Counted from the stretch's first letter, positions 28,501 through 35,412 are shown. The stretch is DNA of 64,000 bases from Sinotaia quadrata (GCA_028829895.1 CM054183.1:69935071-69999070); one strand, 5' to 3'. Made by a program: numbers and translations. The notes: generated from the letters alone by a model not told the origin.

Positions 28501-29469
28501 CTTTTTTTTTTTGGGTGTGTGTGTCAAAGGTCAGCAAACAGTGTTGCTAGTTATAAAATAAAACCTGTTGGAACTAATTGTCTTTTGTTAAAATTTAAAG
28601 AGTTGTTCAAATTGCCATGCTCCACTTACATACATTTTCGTAACTATTAGTGACGTCATTAAATGTACATAAAACAGCTCTAACCGTTTTTTTGCTTCAG
28701 GATCGAACCAGACCCAGAGTCAACGAGCAGCGTATTTGAGGAATGTGAAGGTCAGCGGTCACTACAAAGGTCAGCAAACAGTGATGCTGATCTGCTTGGC
28801 CTCGAACGAAGAAAATCGGTTTCCCACGCGCCTCTGCGAATTACTAGGAGTGCAGATCCGTGGACTGATCCACCGCATCCTACAGTCTCCGTCTCGCCGC
28901 GTGCAGAATGTCGCCGCATGTCCAGCGTAGACAGTGTCAGCGACCTCATGTGTCAGACTCCAAGCCCACAAGATTCGCCCAGCGTTTCTCGTTCTCCGCA
29001 GGCTGGACTGTCTCGACTACCTTTGATTAACGTGTGTCAGGACAATCCACTTGCAAAAGTCCACTACAGATCCACTTTGCCTAACAAGTGCAAGGGACCA
29101 GAACCTGGGACTCCTGTCTCCAGCAGAACTTGGGGATCCGTCACGCGTGAACGACCACACTCAGAGAGTTACATCGGGAGTCTGTACCATGTCTACTCGC
29201 CAGAAAACGTCTCTCTCATGGCCACCACTGATATTTGCGCACGTGCTGCTCGTCCCCAACACATCGAGTCAGATATTTCAAGTGACAATCAGGTACTTGC
29301 CACAAACTCACAGACGAGAAAGGACAATGGCAAAAGTAGTACTGTCAGTAACAACTCACATGACCGAGTTGGATCCACTGAGTGGCAGCGGGAACGTTGG
29401 AAACATTGGGAGGAAATCACCACAGACCAGAACGGTGGAAAAGAATTTGAGCAAGAGACTCTTGTCTGA
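1013..29469 (+). CDS. ARHGAP6: ARHGAP6-like Rho GTPase-activating protein, 12-exon gene
   Basis: The spliced product should stimulate GTP hydrolysis by a Rho-family GTPase (RhoA for the vertebrate protein) and so act on cortical actin. The assembled frame is about 1165 codons, against 974 residues in human as I recall it. Seen in order: Ser-rich N-terminal region (1-469); the SGRKVTL...IPK segment found in vertebrate ARHGAP6; basic linker; VFGIPL...IANDR block; RhoGAP domain at about 683-877 with GIFR (arginine finger R705), [15 protein letters not shown] (K742, R746) and [11 protein letters not shown] (N834); Ser-rich tail with WQRERW and terminal ETLV. The junction between exons 1 and 2 (WSPE/GCFTW) matches the vertebrate junction (WKSE/GDFTW). 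All phases agree. Orthology rests on recalled family sequence, not a search. Start and exon 3 donor are the least certain points. Confidence 0.93.
2497..2836. repeat. Minisatellite, 36-bp unit, about 9 copies
   Basis: Core gggtatgggcatgtgaacta. It begins about 80 bases after the exon 1 donor. The 36-base period keeps it open in one frame ([12 protein letters not shown] repeats), but that frame differs from exon 1 and is not thought to be coding. Confidence 0.93.
3305..3457 (+). other. Candidate cassette exon in intron 1 (51 codons)
   Basis: Open segment between acceptor ctactctag and donor CATAAG/gtacga, phase 0 on both sides. It would encode ...[19 protein letters not shown] then [13 protein letters not shown]. 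It lies in one of the few unique stretches of the first intron. No domain is recognised and the vertebrate gene has nothing here. Confidence 0.2.
4125..4172. repeat. (AC)n microsatellite
   Basis: About 24 uninterrupted AC dinucleotides in intron 1. Confidence 0.97.
4320..4760. repeat. Degenerate long-unit repeat with TTAGGG-like words
   Basis: Four or so diverged units sharing ggattaacgatagagcactc, tagggtgtaaagtttataat and ttagggttagggttatg. Confidence 0.65.
4876..5565. repeat. Minisatellite, 41-bp unit, about 17 copies
   Basis: Core tttctctagaccattcttat; nearly every unit has an XbaI site (TCTAGA). Variants gtgtatc, gtatatc and gtataat form blocks, which suggests segmental expansion. Confidence 0.95.
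5617..5722. repeat. Direct repeat, 60-bp unit, 2 copies
   Basis: Two near-identical copies beginning attcaaatgccattgatatt. Confidence 0.9.
5784..6380. repeat. Minisatellite, 36-bp unit, about 12 copies plus degenerate end
   Basis: Core gcattttgtacttagtgtgt. Homogeneous from 5855 to 6190, then decays with deletions. Open frames occur on both strands only because 36 is a multiple of three. Confidence 0.95.
6400..7065. repeat. Minisatellite, 35-bp unit, about 19 copies
   Basis: Core cctgtataacgttttactta. Homogeneous in the middle, diverged at both ends. Confidence 0.94.
7275..7645. repeat. Minisatellite, 36-bp unit, about 10 copies
   Basis: Core cattaaagaacttaacgttc, nearly identical units. 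The first unit is diverged. Confidence 0.95.
7783..8060. repeat. Minisatellite, 33-bp unit, about 8 copies, dimeric
   Basis: Core actccactcaaaaccaaccg. Units alternate gacttcacaact and gactttacaact, giving a 66-base higher-order unit. Confidence 0.93.
8430..8645. repeat. Two short tandem duplications
   Basis: One unit carries cacggaccaaatatctcact (2 copies), the next agaactcaaaagccaacttg (2 copies). Confidence 0.85.
8960..9515. repeat. Minisatellite, 31-bp unit, about 18 copies, pentameric
   Basis: Core gaaacatttggtaccattac, with a KpnI site in most units. The variant unit tttggtgccattattcattt recurs 155 bases apart (5 units), a higher-order repeat. Confidence 0.94.
9715..10115. repeat. Degenerate minisatellite rich in GGTTAGGG
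   Basis: About eight diverged units of 40-60 bases, with gatagggttagggt and a ttttcaatatctcta part. It resembles interstitial telomere-like sequence only in the short word. Confidence 0.75.
10369..10551 (+). other. Candidate cassette exon in intron 1 (61 codons)
   Basis: Open segment with acceptor aaaatgtag and donor CTCTCT/gtatgt, phase 0 on both sides, so it could be included between exons 1 and 2 without shifting the frame. It would encode [20 protein letters not shown]..., with a coding-like composition. A second donor four bases on (TAT/gtaaga) would break the frame. Vertebrate ARHGAP6 joins exon 1 straight to the SGRKV exon, so this would be an optional or lineage-specific exon, or chance. 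Confidence 0.35.
11056..11212 (+). CDS. ARHGAP6: ARHGAP6-like exon 2
   Basis: Acceptor cacag, donor AAAG/gtttga; phase 0 in, phase 1 out. It encodes [19 protein letters not shown] followed by a helix-like [18 protein letters not shown] and GCPIVIPK. This matches the vertebrate ARHGAP6 segment around SMSGRSVRLRSV, LSELERARLQEVA and CQITIPK residue by residue in the conserved places. It lies directly N-terminal to the basic linker. Function of the segment is unknown. Confidence 0.92.
11213..11515. repeat. Degenerate minisatellite starting at the exon 2 donor
   Basis: About six units of roughly 50 bases built from ttcattgttattttt and gacctacattttcta. The first related words (attgacattcattttctg) begin 5 bases into the intron. 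Confidence 0.75.
12665..12842. repeat. Minisatellite, 65-bp unit, 3 copies
   Basis: Near-identical units, core ctagcaatcaagcttaatgc. It lies immediately before dispersed repeat copy A. Confidence 0.93.
12845..13235 (+). mobile_element. Dispersed repeat family, copy A
   Basis: One of three copies in this window (see 23667-24000 and the inverted 37080-37490). Shared blocks in order: gttgattaaataaatttatt, gtgggtggatgg(a/g)ggctc, tccgccaagtgagag, and an AT-rich end with cacttgtaattagttat. No coding capacity. Ends are not sharply defined, so this is a non-autonomous element of unknown class. Confidence 0.7.
13347..13468. repeat. Direct repeat, 60-bp unit, 2 copies
   Basis: Core gattgtttattggatgacgg; one base differs between the copies (cagta/cggta). 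Confidence 0.92.
13793..13921 (+). CDS. ARHGAP6: ARHGAP6-like exon 3: basic linker, probable GC donor
   Basis: Acceptor gattgcag. Enters in phase 1 (G+AA gives Glu) and encodes a very basic stretch, [17 protein letters not shown], then [18 protein letters not shown]. The vertebrate protein has a similar [20 protein letters not shown] run here. No GT donor in the needed phase is good. CAGAG/gcatga (a GC-AG intron) keeps the DKSRDKDN run. The alternative AAAA/gtcggg at 13900 would remove seven residues. A TGA closes the frame soon after. Confidence 0.8.
14214..14475. repeat. Microsatellite cluster (CA)n and (GT)n with (GC)n
   Basis: (CA)n at 14214-14235 and (GT)n with a GCGCGC end at 14361-14401 and 14444-14471, all within 350 bases upstream of exon 4. 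Confidence 0.95.
14566..14707 (+). CDS. ARHGAP6: ARHGAP6-like exon 4: VFGIPL block
   Basis: Encodes [20 protein letters not shown], matching QAFGMPLSQVIANDR in vertebrate ARHGAP6, the short block that lies before the GAP domain in ARHGAP6/ARHGAP36-type proteins. The acceptor used is ctcatgtag with a good pyrimidine tract. A second in-phase acceptor (cccttcag, exon start 14581) would drop five residues. Donor AAAAG/gttatc leaves phase 2. The exon lies about 90 bases after a GT/GC-rich microsatellite cluster. Confidence 0.88.
14810..14965. other. GC-richer unique island in intron 4
   Basis: A stretch without repeats and with several CpGs (ccgcgttccacagtcactcc, agacaggcacgcgcggctca) inside very AT-rich intron. 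Function unknown; could be an old mobile element or a regulatory element. Confidence 0.4.
16200..16665. repeat. Degenerate purine-rich tandem repeat
   Basis: Many diverged units of about 30 bases containing gccaggcagtagacaagga and aaagctag. Confidence 0.75.
16812..16908 (+). CDS. ARHGAP6: ARHGAP6-like exon 5: Ser-rich linker
   Basis: Acceptor gtccacag, donor GCCAAA/gttagt; phase 2 in, phase 0 out. Encodes [18 protein letters not shown] followed by [15 protein letters not shown]. Low family conservation, but it corresponds in place to the Ser-rich SSSNSSLSSTSE linker of the vertebrate protein, and the phases fit both neighbours only this way. Confidence 0.82.
17258..17380. repeat. Minisatellite, about 40-bp unit, 3-4 copies
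   Basis: Core tatcaaaatctagacaatac. A 53-base duplication with atgtaatcacactttataca precedes it at 17040-17115. Confidence 0.88.
17515..17715. repeat. Degenerate minisatellite, about 46-bp unit, 5 copies
   Basis: Core caatgttataattgtaacac followed by agatatggc. Confidence 0.85.
17960..18116 (+). CDS. ARHGAP6: ARHGAP6-like exon 6: start of the RhoGAP domain
   Basis: Acceptor aatttccag, donor TATG/gtaagc; phase 0 in, phase 1 out. Encodes a polar linker ([17 protein letters not shown]) and then [17 protein letters not shown], the first helix of the RhoGAP fold (vertebrate QVPRLVDSCCQHLEKHG). The last 16 bases of the exon plus the donor are the first unit of a minisatellite that repeats them about 13 times in the following intron. 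Confidence 0.93.
18101..18815. repeat. Minisatellite carrying the exon 6 splice donor, 51-53-bp unit, about 13 copies
   Basis: The unit contains the last 16 bases of exon 6 (catttggagacttatg), the donor gtaagc and about 30 bases of intron (catttcacacgtttagataa). The first copy is the real exon end; twelve more follow with TATG/gtaagc intact, and a last unit is mutated (tttttggtaaag). Reading on from the real exon through one unit meets an in-frame TAA, so use of a downstream donor would stop translation before the catalytic Arg. Confidence 0.97.
19010..19140. repeat. Minisatellite, about 47-bp unit, 3 copies
   Basis: Core agacaaggatccaacacgtt, with a BamHI site in each unit. Confidence 0.9.
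19318..19366. repeat. (TC)n microsatellite
   Basis: About 24 TC dinucleotides in the intron before exon 7. Confidence 0.97.
19478..19580. repeat. (CA)n microsatellite next to exon 7
   Basis: Interrupted CA run of about 100 bases ending about 40 bases upstream of the exon 7 acceptor. CA-rich intronic RNA is a known binding site of hnRNP L, so an effect on exon 7 splicing is possible. Confidence 0.96.
19621..19676 (+). CDS. ARHGAP6: ARHGAP6-like exon 7: arginine finger
   Basis: A 56-base exon, acceptor attttgacag, donor AAGCAG/gtcagt. Encodes [18 protein letters not shown]. The Arg of GIFR (R705) is the catalytic arginine finger that enters the active site of the GTPase in the family. The [11 protein letters not shown] loop is nearly identical to vertebrate RVGSSKKRVRQ. 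A CA-repeat of about 100 bases ends roughly 40 bases before the acceptor. Confidence 0.95.
20083..20935. repeat. Minisatellite, 30-bp unit, about 28 copies, dimeric
   Basis: Core gttacacagtaacaagacta. In the middle part units alternate aggactgag and atgactgag, a 60-base higher-order unit; the right end changes to gacgctttg units. Long open frames exist on both strands because of the period and are not taken as coding. Confidence 0.96.
21233..21383 (+). CDS. ARHGAP6: ARHGAP6-like exon 8: RhoGAP core
   Basis: Acceptor ccgtgcacag, donor CCCGAA/gtgaga; phase 0 in, phase 1 out. Encodes [18 protein letters not shown] and then [15 protein letters not shown], the most conserved block of RhoGAP domains, with the Lys and Arg (K742, R746) that support the catalytic site. 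Nearly identical to vertebrate LREEFDRGIDVSLEEEHS and LLKEFLRDMPDPLLT. Confidence 0.96.
21525..22140. repeat. Two adjoining repeat arrays, 61-bp and 53-bp units
   Basis: Left: two units with ttcgtataattaatgcactg. Right: about five units with cttgtatgcacgtttgtaac and ttatattcatgttttg, degenerate toward the left. Confidence 0.88.
22260..22600. repeat. Degenerate tandem repeat, about 28-bp unit
   Basis: Diverged units of ggttaacatattgacacatt. Confidence 0.75.
22780..22931 (+). CDS. ARHGAP6: ARHGAP6-like exon 9: RhoGAP core helices
   Basis: Acceptor tcgttacag, donor AATGAG/gtgtgt; phase 1 in, phase 0 out. Encodes [40 protein letters not shown] and a Ser-rich loop ending SSGNE. The LLPPxNxDTLxxLLxFLxxV pattern is standard for RhoGAP domains. 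Confidence 0.95.
23325..23660. repeat. Minisatellite, 44-bp unit, 4 good copies and a degenerate end
   Basis: Core gagggacactaatgaactgt and gaaaggcattgtaac. Confidence 0.92.
23667..24000 (+). mobile_element. Dispersed repeat family, copy B
   Basis: Same block order as copy A: gatgtcaagtaatcttttca, ttgttgatttaataaattta, agtgggtggatggaggctcg, atatccgccaagtgagagag, then an AT-rich end. Located in the intron between exons 9 and 10. Confidence 0.72.
24207..24389 (+). CDS. ARHGAP6: ARHGAP6-like exon 10: end of the RhoGAP domain
   Basis: Acceptor tattttccag, donor TTTGAG/gtaagt; phase 0 on both sides, 61 codons. Encodes [18 protein letters not shown], with the conserved Asn (N834) of GPNLL, and the last helix [17 protein letters not shown]. 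The last 36 bases of the exon and the donor are copied again 76 bases downstream in the intron. Confidence 0.96.
24354..24545. repeat. Tandem duplication of the exon 10 end and donor, 76-bp unit, 2.5 copies
   Basis: The last 36 bases of exon 10 plus gtaagtgtgtttgtttcatt are repeated exactly 76 bases downstream; a third, diverged copy ends with GAA/gtaagt. The second donor would add 76 bases, breaking the frame and reaching TAA after eight codons. Confidence 0.97.
24700..25095. repeat. Minisatellite, 24-bp unit, about 14 copies
   Basis: Core gtagacatgcggccagtgaa, ending in degenerate longer units (actggcgaccactgaagaca). Confidence 0.93.
25500..25650. repeat. Minisatellite, about 43-bp unit, 4 copies
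   Basis: Core ccatttnattgtcatttagga; the units carry caaaccattt and aattc(c/t)ctgaa. Confidence 0.88.
26100..26400. repeat. Minisatellite, 70-bp unit, 3 copies, then a 42-bp duplication
   Basis: Core tattagaaattgtaaatatt with gtcttgatgtctggtga; the following duplication has tgcttttgagacaacaataa. Confidence 0.93.
26678..26775 (+). CDS. ARHGAP6: ARHGAP6-like exon 11: post-GAP helix
   Basis: Acceptor tctgtgcag, donor TACAA/gtgagt; phase 0 in, phase 2 out. Encodes [20 protein letters not shown] and [12 protein letters not shown], matching the vertebrate segment [23 protein letters not shown] just after the GAP domain. A 26-base minisatellite begins exactly at the donor GT. Confidence 0.93.
26776..27012. 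repeat. Minisatellite beginning at the exon 11 donor, 26-bp unit, about 9 copies
   Basis: Each unit starts gtgagtctgtttacgtgact (or gtgagtttg). The first unit is the real donor after TACAA; the others follow ATTATT, so each keeps a GTGAGT but has a poorer exon side. Confidence 0.97.
27268..27622. repeat. Minisatellite, 24-bp unit, about 15 copies
   Basis: Core gaccacacactaacgaatta. Units are of two kinds, aaggtgacc and aagatgacc, in a partly alternating order. Confidence 0.96.
28701..29469 (+). CDS. ARHGAP6: ARHGAP6-like exon 12: C-terminal tail with PDZ ligand
   Basis: Acceptor tttgcttcag; enters in phase 2 and stays open for 255 codons to TGA at 29467. The tail is Ser/Pro-rich with RRKSVS and [13 protein letters not shown] sites (M983), the latter like MSVDSITDL, which in vertebrates lies before the GAP domain. 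The end reads [17 protein letters not shown] and then ETLV. Vertebrate ARHGAP6 ends DWQRERWQIWELLSTD then ETLV, so this is strong evidence of orthology. ETLV fits a class I PDZ-binding motif (S/T-x-V at the C-terminus). Confidence 0.95.
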
Positions 29470-29512
29470 AAGTACTTTTTTACTGAAAGTAAAAAAATAA
29501 AAAAATAATAGG

Positions 29513-29518
29513 AATAAA
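29513..29518 (+). terminator. Polyadenylation signal AATAAA of the ARHGAP6-like gene
   Basis: Canonical AATAAA 44 bases after the stop codon, in an A-rich 3' untranslated stretch. Further A-rich signals follow (AAATAAAC near 29545), so more than one cleavage site is possible. No transcript evidence is available from the sequence alone. Confidence 0.6.
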
Positions 29519-30854
29519 ACTATAAGCAAGAATTTATTGTTTAAAAATAAACATGACTGTGGGGAAAATTGTAACAGAAAGATGTGGCAATAATTTGATT
29601 AGAAAATATTTATATATTTATGATAAAGGTGAACCCAGAAACAATGTATAAGATACTACTTCTTATGTGATTGTGAAAGTGTACCGTTGATTGTGCATTT
29701 ATTTGTGTATTAAAAATATGTGCAGTTAGTGTGTATATATTTGCTAGTGAATATCTCTTTGAACATATGTGTGTACGTACATGCGTGTATGATCTTATGT
29801 CTTTGTTTGGACATTACTAAATGTGCAAATATGTGAATGTATTTATGTGCATTTGTATGAGCTTATGTCTGTACACTATTCAGTGTATCAATGCCAGCAA
29901 TCAAAAAGTGTCATCAGGTACAGGAAGTCTGTTGTCAAAATTTAAGTAAACGCATTTGCAATGTGCCTTAATTGACGTTGCAATTCCATGCAGACGCACT
30001 ATAGCATAATTAGGGCCACCCTAATCCTGACTGTTCCAAAAACTCCTGCAGACAAACTAATTTGCATAAAAATAAAGTTATAAATATTCGGAAAGCTTAT
30101 AATCTACACTCTCAAGCCATGAATTGATTCTACTCTACAATTTTACCGTAACATGTAATACAGTGTTGATGTACTCAGCTAAACATAAAAATTGAAAATC
30201 TTTTGTGTTACGCTCTCTTTCACCCCAGAAGCCGCAATAGACCTTTCATCTGCACGTCAATGTCAGAATTAATACCTTATCCACTGTTTGAGCTCCAAAA
30301 TTTGAAACAATTCCATCTTCAGTATCATAATCTCCCTGCATTACTAATTCTGATGTATCTAGCAGCTGAAGATGCCCATACGTTTGACGCATCGCAATTT
30401 TGATTACGCTAGGCTAGGAATAACCAAACGTGTAAAACGCCATGATATGGTCAAAGGGAGAAAATCTAGTATGAAGAACTTTAAAATCTTATTGTGAGAG
30501 TGATTTCCCCTTATTTGTTGATGGTTTGATGTCACACTAGTTGAATTGTTTATCGGTCCGACACGCAGTGAATAATGCTCAATTGAATTAGGGACCTAAA
30601 AAACAATAGTCGTTTAAAAACTATGGCCGAAAAATAAATACAAATGTCATCAATCTGGTATAATCTATTAATCAATTGTTGGCAATATTGAGAGATGATT
30701 GTGAGTCGTTTGTTTATTCATGTGTTTGTCACACTTGGCCTATGCAATATAACGATGAAGTGAAGGCAAAATAAAAAATATATAGTCAAAAATTACCTTG
30801 GCGCATTCAACAGTAAATCGAACGAAGAAGTGAGTACTCTGAAATCTCTTCAAA

Positions 30855-31028
30855 GAAATACAATACAATAATAACCATATGTTTGTAATGAGTGAATTGC
30901 AAAAGTAAGTTTTAAACAATACAATAATAACCATATGTTTGTAATGAGTGAATTGCAAAAGTAAGTTTTAAACAATACAATAATAACCATATGTTTGTAA
31001 TGAGTGAATTGCAAAAGTAAGTTTTAAA
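30855..31028. repeat. Minisatellite, 57-bp unit, 3 copies
   Basis: Core aacaatacaataataaccat, units nearly identical. Confidence 0.93.
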
Positions 31029-31377
31029 TAAATGCCACTGATACATGAACGGACAGAGCAGATTGTATCTACAGCATGCATATTTCTAGTATACTATCAC
31101 AATGGTTTAATGTGATCTCCATTGGTCTTTAATGTTCCCACTTCAATTTTAACATACATGTAATTATTATCACGTTTTCCACACTTAATGAACTATTGTA
31201 GTCTGTTTATGGAATAGGCTGTTCTGTGTAAATTTGTGTAAACAATTTAACCCTCCACGAACTTAATAGATTATTTTTTGTAAGGTTTATTCTGATTTAT
31301 TTTACATATCATGTTGATTATAAACTTAGTGAATTTGTATAAAGCACATCGGGATGACTATGTGTGATGGAATGCAT

Positions 31378-31675
31378 TGCTAGGTAGTGTGTAGTGATAC
31401 ATTGTTAGGTAGTGTGTAGTGATACATTGTTAGGTAGTGTGTAGTGATACATTGTTAGGTAGTGTGTAGTGATACATTGTTAGGTAGTGTGTAGTGATAC
31501 ATTGTTAGGTAGTGTGTAGTGATACATTGTTCGGTAGTGTGTAGTGATACATTGTTAGGTAGTGTGTAGTGATCCATTGTTAGGTAGTGTGTAGTGATAC
31601 ATTGTTAGGTAGTGTACATTGTTAGGTAGTGTGTAGTGATACATTGTTAGGTAGTGTGTAGTGATACATTGCTTA
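31378..31675. repeat. Minisatellite, 25-bp unit, about 12 copies
   Basis: Core gtgtgtagtgatacattgtt. One unit is deleted in part. Confidence 0.95.
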
Positions 31676-31737
31676 TATTGTTATGTGATACAGTGCTAGT
31701 ATTGTGATGTGATACAGTGCTAGATAGTGTGATGCGA

Positions 31738-31925
31738 TATTTAATTCCTGTTTAATGGAGATATTTAATTCCCGTTTAAAGGAGATAATTAATTCCTGTT
31801 TAATGCAGATATTTAATTCCTGTTTAATTGAGATATTTAATTCCCGTTTAAAGGAGATAATTAATTCCTGTTTAATGCAGATATTTAATTCCTTTTTAAT
31901 GCAGATATTTAATTCCTGGTTAATA
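31738..31925. repeat. Minisatellite, 25-bp unit, about 7 copies
   Basis: Core atttaattcctgtttaatgc, with variants cccgtttaaagg. Followed by a (GATA)n run at 31942-31990. Confidence 0.9.
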
Positions 31926-33234
31926 TCATTCGTTTTTTTGATAGATAGAGAGATAGATAGACAGACAGATAGATAGATAGATAGATAGATGTTAACGACC
32001 GTGTTGTGGGGAATAGGATTTAGACAAATACTTAGTGGACAGAAAGAGGAGGTTATCAGATTGATTAAGACATAAGAGATCAGTTTACTATTAAATTATA
32101 ATATATGTCTTTGTCTAGCTACCCGGATTTCATCTGGATAAACGGCATCTTAATATTACATTTTAAAAAAAAATCACTCTCGGGAAGTAACCTTGATTTG
32201 GCGCATTCTTTACACACAACAGTCATTTTCATACATAGATAAGTGTATTGTCATGAATGTGTGAAGAATGTATTACTATAGTATGTGTTCTTTAGTATGC
32301 TCTACTGTACTTTCTAAAAAGTATAAACTGTTTATTGTGGTTCGCGTATTGCAGTATACATATTATTGAGAAACACTTACAAGATTTTGTATCGATTAAA
32401 GGGCTCTTATAATAGGCCAACTGTTTTGTGACCTGTACGACGGGTCTTGAGAAACAACAACTGGAGTGCTGCAAGAAGTTATAGTACAATAGTACTGCAG
32501 GAGCTGAAGGAATACTGTAGAATCTATAGTGATACGACAGGAGACCAAAGGAGTATGCCCTACATGAAGCTAAAGGACTACGTAAAAAAAGATATAGGAA
32601 TACTGCAGTTAACTCATGGAGTACTGGCCCCCTCCAATCCTATACTGCAGAAAAGTATAGTATACTCCAGGAAAGTATAAAAGTCAAACTGGAACAGAAA
32701 CTGATCTAATAAAAGAAGAGTGTTCCTTTTTAAAAATAACAAATTATATACATAACATTTGTTTTACTATTATAATTTTGATTTTGCGTGATATAATCAA
32801 GTGAGCGACATTTTGCTTTCAACAAGGGAGCTAAACGCTTGAGTGGCTTGCTCATTTGTACGTTTTTCACGTGACTTAACGACCAAAATGTACGTTGGGT
32901 CAAGCATATACTATTTAGCGTTATATGATATATAAACTAGTAAAATCGTGGGGAAAATAATTCAGTCTTGAAAGATTTGCAAACGCTGATGTTTGAACAG
33001 CTAATTCGTTTGATGAAAAAGAGATAACTGTTCGAACAGTACAATCGCTTTGTGAAAGAGGCATAACTCTGTAGACTCCAAGACTTGAAGGATTCTTAAT
33101 CGTATAGGGATTGTATTAAAACTGCTTAATTCTCATATCTGAATTGTGAAGTGCAGTTTTTGAGTGTGAAAAGATATTTTTTTAATAGCTATGTATTCAT
33201 TATTGTTAAATAATATGAAATATCAAGTAAGGAG

Positions 33235-33237
<3 letters not shown>

Positions 33238-33275
<38 letters not shown>

Positions 33276-33480
33276 TGGGGGATCGATAGCAGGTTAACGT
33301 CACCACTAGAGCTTGCATTGATCATTTCGTCATCAGACGTTATCTGATCTGTACTGCACCAGTGGGACCACACAGCCTCACATTGCGTTCCGAGGTGGAG
33401 GGCAGAAGGGCTGGCGGAAGGGGGTGAAAAAAGTCGCATCAGTTTGGCGCATACCATCAACCACCCTCCCTCGGTAGATC
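33238..33480 (-). mobile_element. Probable polyA retroposon, 3' end on the - strand
   Basis: A run of about 37 T followed by unique GC-richer DNA, which on the - strand is a body ending in polyA (..gatcgatcccccac then A37). The polyA end suggests retroposition (SINE, LINE tail or processed copy). No promoter boxes, no source gene and no target duplication were identified. Confidence 0.45.
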
Positions 33481-33824
33481 AGTTTAGGAGAGTTTGGCTT
33501 TGGCTTTGTTAGCTGATAAAATAAGTGGCGTGAAATGTGAAAGATTAAGTTAATGTCGTTCACAGAAAAACTAATTCTGAGCAAAGGGAGACAATTGTGT
33601 TTCTAATGTTTTTAGTATTTGGTTGCTCTGAAACATGCGATTATAATTTACAGAAGAAATTAATTTTTTTTAAGGCAAAAAGGTGGACCTATAAATCAAC
33701 TCAATAAAAAAGATAATTAATCATCCCACTTTATAAAACGTTGCAAACAATATCTCCAACAAGACAGAGTTATAGTACAAACACCATGATACTATTTTCT
33801 GACTTATAATTATACGAAGTTCAT

Positions 33825-34310
33825 TTAAGCACAGTTAATGTACTGTATATCCGTATTGCACTGGAATACTTGTTGCCTGAGACGGTCTTCATAGAATTGG
33901 CTCTGGCCGTCGATCTGTAGTGGAGAGGGGAGGGGGTACTTGTATACGTCTCTTAATGATCTCTGACGTTCCCTCTCACATTCAGGGATTCTGGAGGGTA
34001 ATGATCGAATTTTTATGATGTACCCTTCTTCGGGGTCACTCGGGTTCGTCTGTGGTGACAGGCGGGTTTGCGGTAGTTGTCGGTCGCGCTGTGTTCGATT
34101 TACACGGTGTGTCATGTAAAGCTTTCCTTCCGGGTACACATTACATAATGTACACGTCATCTCTCCAAATGTCAACACACGTCCTTGGGGATGGTTACGC
34201 AACAATACACGGTCCCCTACCATGAGATTATCGTTTCTAACGAACGTTTTTGTTAAAACGCTCCATTCTGTCCATCACTGTATGTGTTAGTCGTTTTCAG
34301 CGTGGCGGCG
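33825..34310 (-). pseudogene. Ty3/gypsy-like integrase C-terminal remnant
   Basis: The - strand encodes LMVGDRVLLRNHPQGR, which fits the GDRVLxRN signature of the integrase C-terminal region in Ty3/gypsy elements, followed by YPEGKLYMTHRVNR where the family usually has a xVHRNxLLP-like block. Upstream the frame is broken by stops (34230-34420). A decayed fragment; the rest of pol is absent nearby. Confidence 0.5.
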
Positions 34311-34499
34311 TGCTGATTCCAGTCAGTATGCTCAATAATCCACTAGGAGGGTTGTCTGCTCATTCTCATGGACTCATCTTCTATGAGAATATGATGGGGT
34401 GTGGTGTTGTGTTGTTTTTAGTGGGTCACCCCAGGATGCGAGGAGATGAAACGATGATGAAACAATGAGACGATGAGACAATACAGCTACGGCAACCAC

Positions 34500-34760
34500 A
34501 GCAGAAGAGGCAGAACACACAACACGTGTTTACATTTTATGTACTCTTTATTCCAGCGACACCGCCAAATGCTGTCTCTCTCTCCCTCTCAACATACATA
34601 GTGGCATTAGAACACGCCTTTCCGAGACAACGCTTCCTCTCTTGCTACATGTTTGCATCAAAAACAAGCCTTTCTCCTCATCTCTTGACCACTCTTCCAA
34701 GACCACCCCTCCAAGACGACCCTCTCACACTCTCTCACACGCAATATAACTAAAAAGTCC
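34500..34760. other. Unique region with an AATAAA on the - strand
   Basis: The reverse complement contains ggaataaagagtacataaaa upstream (in that sense) of the integrase remnant, so it may be part of an LTR of the same decayed element. No LTR ends were defined. Confidence 0.25.
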
Positions 34761-35224
34761 GGGCGGCAAAGGGGACTCCACTAGACAATTCTGGAACTGA
34801 GACTAAAACTGCTGCTAAACTGGTTCTTCTGTGCTAACGTACTTTCGTTCTAACACAAATTCCTTCTAAACTACCTAGAGTTATATAATACTTTAACTAT
34901 CAAAAAATAGTACACTAAATACTCTTTAAATACAATACTTTCTTACAATATAATTTGCAAAATAAACTATCAAATAAAATAAATAACTATATCCCTCTGA
35001 TAGGAGAAAAACATGCACACATACATAAATCATAGAATACACTAAGAAAACAATATAAACTAACTTACAAAATTACTAACTGTGAAGGGACATTCAGATT
35101 GATGACAATAAAATAAAACCAGTACGTTCAGATTGATGACAATAAAATAAAACCAGTACGTTGAATCAGATAAACACATTTTAACATTGAACAACAGACT
35201 TGATACAGAAGTATTTACACATAC

Positions 35225-35412
35225 CTATTAGAAATATAATTTAGCATTAGAATTCTAAATTTTAATTGTTCTCCAGAAACATAATTTGGCATTAGAATTC
35301 TAAAATTTAATTGTTCTCCAGAAACACAATTCAGCATTAGAATTCTAAAATTTAGTTGTTCTCCAGAAACACAATTCAGCATTAGAATTCTAAAATTTAG
35401 TTGTTCTCCAGA
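35225..35412. repeat. Minisatellite, 45-bp unit, 4 copies
   Basis: Core gcattagaattctaaaattt, with an EcoRI site in each unit. Confidence 0.93.

Noticed and set aside
30203..30403. 66-codon open frame behind a strong acceptor (gctctctttcaccccag).
   Set aside because: No donor, no domain, and it lies after the ARHGAP6-like polyadenylation signal; could only be a terminal exon of an unseen transcript.
33206..33460. - strand frame ending in poly-Lys.
   Set aside because: The Lys run is the polyA tail of a retroposon read as AAA codons.
34250..34753. Two overlapping open frames at 34250-34468 and 34526-34753.
   Set aside because: No domain, and they overlap the probable mobile-element remnant on the other strand.
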